Assembly (NCBI GenBank): GCA_934373635.1
Contig: CAKROZ010000006.1
Location: forward strand, 36,596-100,595
Reading direction: 5' to 3'
Source: an uncultured Eubacteriales bacterium
GTDB taxonomy: Bacteria > Bacillota > Clostridia > Oscillospirales > CAG-272
Length of the DNA: 64,000 nucleotides
Shown: positions 58,968 to 64,000 of the stretch, in pieces
Numbering within the stretch: position 1 is the first letter of the stretch
How the letters are laid out: every line of letters starts with the position of its first letter
Notes under the pieces: model-generated
The model's database searches: none
Told to the model about the DNA's origin: nothing
The model's input: the letters and a program-made list of their open reading frames with translations, nothing else
Position numbers and translations under genes: made by a program

Positions 58968-59624
58968 TTATTTATTGTCTTCTGTTCTCCAGAAATACTC
59001 TTCATCTTCACCGAGTTTGCTCATCTCTGCCGCGTAGATTTCCTCGGAGAGTTTCGCGTCGAGACCGAGCACGAGGTTGATTGACTTGCGGAGCTCGTCG
59101 GCGACGGAAGTGACCCACTCGCTGTCTTCGTGAAGAATGACGCTACCGACACCGTGAGAGACAAACACCGCGGCTGCCTTTTCATCCAGAATCGGCTTCG
59201 CACCCTTTTCGGTGAGCGTGTGGATAATGCGTTCGACATACGGCTCCATGATCGTGAGCGTCGACTCGCGGATCGCAAGTCTTACGGTGCGGTGCATGTT
59301 CTCCGCATACTGTGCGCGGAACTCACGCGTTTTATCGCTGAGGTAGATGAAGAAACGAAGAAGAGAGCGATACGGCGTCTCCTCCGCCTCTTTGGCAAGG
59401 CGGTCAAAGTCTGCACGGAAGGGAGCAAAGAAATGCTCCATCACATCGTCGAACAACTCGTCCTTCGAGGTGTAGTAGTAATAGAACGCGCCGACATCCG
59501 CGCCGACCGCCTTCATAATGGCACGGACGCCCGTACCGTCGAATCCGTTCTCAAAAAACAGCTGACGACCCACTTGAAGGATCCTGTTTTTGGTGCCGCC
59601 TTCAAACATTTGTTTTCTCGGCAT
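58968..59624 (-). CDS. TetR/AcrR family transcriptional regulator
   Basis: 218 aa. Helix-turn-helix RILQVGRQLFFENGFDGTGVRAIMKAVGADVGAFYYYYTSKDELFDDVME at about 13-62, then a helical ligand domain. Start ATG 59624 has GGGAGG; the earlier ATG at 59672 has none. Targets unknown; the divergent or convergent neighbours are the nitroreductase and an aminotransferase. Confidence 0.93.
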   Translation of the reverse strand: MPRKQMFEGGTKNRILQVGRQLFFENGFDGTGVRAIMKAVGADVGAFYYYYTSKDELFDDVMEHFFAPFRADFDRLAKEAEETPYRSLLRFFIYLSDKTREFRAQYAENMHRTVRLAIRESTLTIMEPYVERIIHTLTEKGAKPILDEKAAAVFVSHGVGSVILHEDSEWVTSVADELRKSINLVLGLDAKLSEEIYAAEMSKLGEDEEYFWRTEDNK

Positions 59625-59796
59625 AATAAGCCTCCCGATTTCTTCGCATTGCGCGATAATAGCCTTTTTCAATTCGGTATTGTACCATAATCCGACAGGA
59701 TTGTCAATCGATTTCTCGGATTGTTAACAAATTCAATACCGGCAGGACACAATTCGAAGAAAAAAGGCGAAACGCCGCACGGCGCCCGCCTTTTCC

Positions 59797-61074
59797 TTAC
59801 CGGTGATCGTTCAAGAGCTTTTCAATGGCGGCAATCTTCACCGTCAGCACCAAAATTTCCATCGCGGCGCGCAGATCTTCGTTTTTCGGATAGGTCGGTG
59901 CAAGCCGCAGGTTCTTATCCTCTGGGTCGATGCCGTGCGGATAGGTTGCCCCCGCCGGGGTCAATGTCACGCCCGCCGCGCGCGAAAGCTCATACACGCG
60001 CTTTGCCGTCCCGGGAAGAACATCGAGCGAGATAAAATATCCGCCGCGCGGTCTCGTATAGGTAGCGATCCCGCACTCATCGAGTGAGGAAAGCACCGAG
60101 TAGGTGATCTCGAATTTCTCTCGGATGCGCGCACCGAGCTTTCGCATGTGCGCCGTAACGGTCGCTTTGTCCCGGAAATAGCGAACATGACGAAGCTGGT
60201 TGATCTTATCGTAGCCGATCGTCTCCACGCCGACGCGCGCGCGAATGTCTGCAAGATTTTTCTCACTCGCCGCCACCATGGAAATGCCGCCGCCCGGGAA
60301 ACTGATTTTCGAGGTGGAGGCGAACATCAGGACGCGATCCTCATGTCCGTACTTCTCTGCCAAGGCAAAAATATCGGCAAGTGTGTCGCCGTCTTCTCCG
60401 AGGTCGTGCACGGCATACGCATTGTCCCAGAAGATGCGAAAATCCGCCGCCCCCGTCTCCATGGCGGCAAGACGGCGTACCGTCTCATCGGAATAGGTGT
60501 TGCCTGTCGGGTTCGAATACTTCGGCACGCACCAGATCCCCTTCACCGTCGGATCCTTCACGAGGCGTTCCACCATATCCATATCGGGACCGCCCGGTGT
60601 CATCGGGACGGAAAGAAGTTCAAAGCCGAATTCCTCCGTCACACGAAAATGACGGTCATATCCCGGGACCACACAGATCCATTTGCGGTTCGGTTCATAC
60701 ATCCACGGCTTTCCGCCCGGGACACCGAACAGCATCGCCCGCGCGATCGCACCATACATAAGATTCAAGGAGGAATTCCCTCCGACGAAAATGCGGGCGG
60801 GATCAATCCCGTACACCTCGCCGAAAAGCTCCTTCATTTCGGAAAGTCCGTCGAACGCGCCGTAATTGCGGCAATCGATGCCGTCGCGTGAAAGCACCCC
60901 TTCGGGAAGCAGGGGCAGATCGAGGAGTCCGTCGGTCAGATCGAGCTGTTCGCCGTTCGGTTTTCCTCTGGACAGATCGAGAGACAGTCCGCGGGCGCGA
61001 TAGTCATTGTATTTTGTCAACAGGCGGTCAAGCTCCGCTTTGAGAGCCTCCGCGCTTTTTGCTGAATAGGTCAT
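59797..61074 (-). CDS. Class I/II aminotransferase (aspartate aminotransferase type Ic-like)
   Basis: 425 aa PLP enzyme. The family start LDLSRGKPNGEQLDL is typical of type Ic; FVGGNSSLNLMYGAI and WCVPKYSNPTGNTYS bind the cofactor, FWDNAYAVHDL the Asp/Tyr pair, and STSKISFPGGGISMV holds the catalytic Lys. Specificity cannot be told from sequence. GAAGG precedes the ATG. Confidence 0.88.
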   Translation of the reverse strand: MTYSAKSAEALKAELDRLLTKYNDYRARGLSLDLSRGKPNGEQLDLTDGLLDLPLLPEGVLSRDGIDCRNYGAFDGLSEMKELFGEVYGIDPARIFVGGNSSLNLMYGAIARAMLFGVPGGKPWMYEPNRKWICVVPGYDRHFRVTEEFGFELLSVPMTPGGPDMDMVERLVKDPTVKGIWCVPKYSNPTGNTYSDETVRRLAAMETGAADFRIFWDNAYAVHDLGEDGDTLADIFALAEKYGHEDRVLMFASTSKISFPGGGISMVAASEKNLADIRARVGVETIGYDKINQLRHVRYFRDKATVTAHMRKLGARIREKFEITYSVLSSLDECGIATYTRPRGGYFISLDVLPGTAKRVYELSRAAGVTLTPAGATYPHGIDPEDKNLRLAPTYPKNEDLRAAMEILVLTVKIAAIEKLLNDHR

Positions 61075-61259
61075 AGAATTTCCTTCTTTTTTGAATCTCC
61101 GAAGTTCGCAAAATTCAAATTATCTTCGATTTCTTGTTTATTGTAGCACAATATGAAAGTTTTTGCAATAGAATTTGCAAATTTTACATTCCTCCCGAGC
61201 GATTTCCGCGTTTTTCACAAAAACCGACGGAAAAACCGTTGTTTTTTTGCCATTGCGGG

Positions 61260-61288
61260 TTGACAACGGAGGCGGAATGGGGTATAAT
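61260..61288 (+). promoter_or_regulatory. Promoter of proS
   Basis: TTGACA (61260-61265), 17-bp spacer, TATAAT (61283-61288), both at consensus. Confidence 0.9.
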
Positions 61289-61338
61289 TGAGAAGAATAC
61301 GCACTACTTTATTTGTTTTATCTGAAAGGACTTTCAAA

Positions 61339-62781
61339 ATGGCAGGCAATGAGAAAAAGTTCGTCGAGCAAATTACGCCGATGGACGAAGATTTTGCAAA
61401 ATGGTATACCGACATCGTTAAAAAAGCCGACCTCGTTGACTACTCGGGTGTCAAGGGCTGTATGATCATTCGTCCTTACGGCTACGCGATTTGGGAAAAC
61501 ATTCAAAAGATTCTGGACGCCAGATTCAAAGAAACGGGCGTCGAGAACGTCTATATGCCGATGTTCATCCCCGAGTCGCTTCTGACGAAGGAAAAGGAGC
61601 ATGTCGAGGGCTTCGCCCCCGAGGTGGCATGGGTCACCATGGGCGGCAGTGAAAAGCTCGAGGAGCGTCTGTGCGTCCGTCCGACCTCCGAGACGCTCTT
61701 CTGCGAGCATTATGCCAACATTATCAAATCTTACCGCGACCTGCCGAAGGTATACAATCAATGGTGCTCGGTCGTCAGATGGGAAAAAACGACGCGCCCC
61801 TTCCTCCGTACGCGTGAGTTCCTCTGGCAGGAGGGACACACCATGCATCGTACCGAGGAAGAAGCGGAGGCACGCACCGTGCAGATGCTGAACCTCTACG
61901 CCGATTTCTTCGAGAAGGATCTGGCGATGCCCGTGATCCGCGGTCAGAAGACCGATAAAGAGAAATTCGCAGGTGCCAAAGCCACCTATACCGTAGAAGC
62001 TCTGATGCACGACGGCAAAGCGCTGCAGGGCGGAACCTCGCATAACTTCGGTACGGGATTTGCCGAGGCGTTCGGAATCCGTTACCTCGACAAGGACAAC
62101 ACATTGAAGCCCTGCCATCAGACATCTTGGGGCGTTTCTACCCGTATCATCGGCGGTATCATCATGACCCACGGCGACGATTCGGGACTGGTTCTTCCCC
62201 CCTCCGTCGCGCCGATCCAAGTCGTTATCGTTCCGGTTCAGCAACACAAGGAAGGAATTCTCGACGCGGCATCCGCGCTTGCAAAGACATTGAAGGATGC
62301 GGGCATCCGCGTGAAGGTTGACGATTCCGAGCAGTCGCCCGGATGGAAGTTTGCCGAATACGAAATGAAGGGTGTTCCCCTTCGCATCGAGATCGGTCCC
62401 CGTGACCTTGCGGAAAACAAATGCGTCATCGTGCGCCGTGACAACCGCGAGAAGAGTTTCGTCGCCCTCGACGGTATCGTCGACGCCGTGAAGAGCGGGC
62501 TCGATACTCTGACCGCCGCGCTCTATCAGAAAGCGCTCAAAAACAGAGAAAGACGCACTTATACCGCAACGACGCTCGACGAGCTCGTGAAGATCGCAGG
62601 AGAAAAGAACGGCTACATCCGCGCGATGTGGTGCGGCGACCTTGCGTGCGAGCTGAAGCTCAAGGAGGTTGCGGACGTTTCCTCCCGTTGTATTCCCTTC
62701 GGAGAAGGGTCCATCGGTGACAAGTGCGTCTGCTGCGGCAGAGAGGCACACAAGCTCGTCTATTGGGGAAAAGCATATTAA
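61339..62781 (+). CDS. proS: Prolyl-tRNA synthetase (archaeal/eukaryotic-like type)
   Basis: 480 aa class II synthetase of the shorter type without the editing insertion. Motif 2 VVRWEKTTRPFLRTREFLWQEGHTMH, motif 3 region GWKFAEYEMKGVPLRIEIGPRD (anticodon-binding side), and C-terminal Zn-type Cys (CGDLAC, CVCCGRE). RBS GAAAGGA at 61323; the frame upstream to 61288 is not used. Confidence 0.95.
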   Translation: MAGNEKKFVEQITPMDEDFAKWYTDIVKKADLVDYSGVKGCMIIRPYGYAIWENIQKILDARFKETGVENVYMPMFIPESLLTKEKEHVEGFAPEVAWVTMGGSEKLEERLCVRPTSETLFCEHYANIIKSYRDLPKVYNQWCSVVRWEKTTRPFLRTREFLWQEGHTMHRTEEEAEARTVQMLNLYADFFEKDLAMPVIRGQKTDKEKFAGAKATYTVEALMHDGKALQGGTSHNFGTGFAEAFGIRYLDKDNTLKPCHQTSWGVSTRIIGGIIMTHGDDSGLVLPPSVAPIQVVIVPVQQHKEGILDAASALAKTLKDAGIRVKVDDSEQSPGWKFAEYEMKGVPLRIEIGPRDLAENKCVIVRRDNREKSFVALDGIVDAVKSGLDTLTAALYQKALKNRERRTYTATTLDELVKIAGEKNGYIRAMWCGDLACELKLKEVADVSSRCIPFGEGSIGDKCVCCGREAHKLVYWGKAY

Positions 62782-62913
62782 AGCAAAAAACAAGGATAAA
62801 GAGGAGTGCCGACCTGCTCCGCAGTTTTCTTGCCGGATTCTGAATTTTGAATTCCGAATTCTCGGTTCGCCCTCCTCTGCCTTCCCCTTAACAGTATATG
62901 AAAGGAGACCTGT

Positions 62914-63738
62914 ATGTCGAACACGAGTGGCGGCATCACTTCCCTGCGCATGTCGGACGGCAATATTGTCAAGATGGAATATCACGATATTCTTCCGTCG
63001 ACCGCCGAGCTTGCGCGAAAATACGCGCAGGCGGGCTGTCCCGACCGCTATGTGATCTATACGGAAAATCAGGTCTCTACCCCGTTTGCGGACATTTTCC
63101 CGAAGGGAGAGGACAAGGAGCACGGCGTGTTTCTCTCCTGTATTCTCCGCCCTTCCATCTTCCCTTCGCAGGCGGGATTCCTCGGCATCGTCGCGGGAGT
63201 CGGTCTGATTACCGCATTGGAAGCACACACGACAAAAGAGCTCGGCATCGGCTGGGTCAGCGACGTATATTGCGACGGCAAGAAGATCGGTGCGGCTACC
63301 ATCGAAGGAAAGCTCGACGCTTTCATGAGCTATGAGTATATCATCGTCAACTTTGCCGCCCGACTCGATGAAGAAAATTTCGCCCCCCGCCTCGGCGATA
63401 TGATTCGCAAAGTATTCGAGAGTGAGAATGTCTCGGTCTCTATGATTATCGCAAAGACCATTCTCACCAATTTCTTTCATCTGTACGCCAACCTGAAAAC
63501 GCCGTCCAAATACATGGACACCTACCTCGAGAAATTTGCCCTCCGCGGCGAGCGCATCCGCTATCGCGCCGAAGACGGTAAGTACCGAAGCTGCAAGGTG
63601 CTCGGCGTACAGGGGCGGGACGCGTCTCTTCTCGTGGAAGACCGCAAAGGCAATGTTGTCACGCTTCAGAACCGAGCGCTCGTCCGGCTGCCGAAGCGAA
63701 TTCACATGGCACGCAAAACCGAGAAAAAGCAGACGTAA
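62914..63738 (+). CDS. Biotin-protein-ligase-like protein with altered active site
   Basis: 274 aa. A BirA/LplA-type fold is suggested by the order of blocks: an N-terminal ST motif (HDILPSTAELARKYA), HGVFLSCILRP, a helix AGFLGIVAGVGLITALEAH, GWVSDVYCDGKKIGAATIEGK, and YIIVNFAARL, with a short C-terminal SH3-like tail (VLGVQGRDASLLVEDRKGNV). The ligase hallmarks GRGRRG and KWPND are absent (GWVSD stands at the second). So it may be catalytically dead, or use another substrate or carrier. AAAGGAG precedes the ATG. Confidence 0.65.
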   Translation: MSNTSGGITSLRMSDGNIVKMEYHDILPSTAELARKYAQAGCPDRYVIYTENQVSTPFADIFPKGEDKEHGVFLSCILRPSIFPSQAGFLGIVAGVGLITALEAHTTKELGIGWVSDVYCDGKKIGAATIEGKLDAFMSYEYIIVNFAARLDEENFAPRLGDMIRKVFESENVSVSMIIAKTILTNFFHLYANLKTPSKYMDTYLEKFALRGERIRYRAEDGKYRSCKVLGVQGRDASLLVEDRKGNVVTLQNRALVRLPKRIHMARKTEKKQT

Positions 63739-63795
63739 ACAGTAAAAACAAAAATTGCAGACAAAAACAAGAGCAGAACAAAAAGCAAGTCATTC

Positions 63796-63857
63796 AAACC
63801 GCAACGGGGATACCGAAGCACAGATCTGTGCCGATATTCCCGTTGCGGTTTTTGATG
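63796..63857 (+). terminator. Terminator after the biotin-ligase-like gene
   Basis: AAACCGCAACGGGGA with TCCCGTTGCGGTTT (end at 63852) encloses a second inner hairpin, then a T-run. Confidence 0.85.
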
Positions 63858-63927
63858 ATTCCATAACAAAAACGGAGGACTCAACAATTAAAATATAGAC
63901 TTTTATTAAAATCAAGTAATACTCCTC

Positions 63928-63956
63928 TTGACAAAGAAAAATGTGAGAGGTATAAT
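63928..63956 (+). promoter_or_regulatory. Consensus promoter facing the right edge
   Basis: TTGACA (63928-63933), 17-bp spacer, TATAAT (63951-63956). The gene it drives starts beyond 64000. Confidence 0.85.
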
Positions 63957-64000
63957 AAAGCAAAAATTGTCGAATTTGGAGAAAATAAAAGAAAAACGTC

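Overview
The window looks like chromosome from an uncultured spore-forming member of the Clostridia, probably a gut Oscillospirales/Christensenellales-type lineage (lineage is inference). Spore genes (cotJABC, spoVT, a SpoIVFB-like M50 protease), ricT/PSP1, a meso-diaminopimelate dehydrogenase, pyruvate formate-lyase, an NfnAB electron-bifurcating pair, class II aldolase and the dnaG-rpoD pair all fit a strictly fermentative, low-redox Firmicute. Most genes are strong housekeeping genes with AGGAGG-type ribosome binding sites, and many units start from near-consensus TTGACA / 17 bp / TATAAT promoters. No tRNA, rRNA or CRISPR array was seen.

The standout is the left edge (1-2690, minus strand), a diversity-generating retroelement (DGR). 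In order of transcription it holds a near-perfect promoter with two related palindromes, a lipoprotein gene with 28 collagen-like Gly-X-Y triplets and a DUF6273-like C-type-lectin-style head ending in a variable repeat (VR), three tandem hairpins, an Avd-like gene, an AAC-rich template repeat (TR), a structured spacer, and the first 12 codons of what should be the reverse transcriptase, cut by the window edge. VR and TR differ almost only at template adenines, and VR carries two more AAC-derived codons than the present TR. Next to it, still on the minus strand, are two UDP-L-FucNAc (capsule sugar) genes, capF and capG, and a QueG-like gene.

6.2-11.4 kb is mostly plus strand: plsY, a methyltransferase, tsaE-tsaB, rpiB (preceded by a 7 x 16 bp tandem repeat) and queT, with a mecA-like gene on minus. 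11.4-18 kb is minus: an IS3 relic, cotJABC, a SIMPL protein with an odd thioredoxin, pflA and pflB. 17.6-21.3 kb is a decay zone: MATE and GNAT fragments, an orphan sugar-binding lipoprotein and a deletion-fused histidine-kinase relic.

21.3-44 kb holds tatD-metG, holB-ricT, a small ferredoxin, trmN6-rsmI-proBAC (complete proline synthesis from glutamate), fba, ddh, a PflX-type radical SAM gene, a dCMP deaminase, ispE, an S1-domain protein, ung, an M50 protease and potABCD (the PotD has an unusual C-terminal membrane anchor). 44-56 kb holds ISL3-type relics, spoVT, a lysR regulator, a capsule control trio (Wzz-like, tyrosine kinase, phosphatase), a second solute-binding lipoprotein, rpoD-dnaG, yigZ-hflX and rpmE. 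55.4-64 kb holds a second repeat/IS scar, nfnAB, a nitroreductase, a TetR regulator, an aminotransferase, proS and a divergent biotin-ligase-like gene; a consensus promoter at the right edge points to a gene beyond the window.
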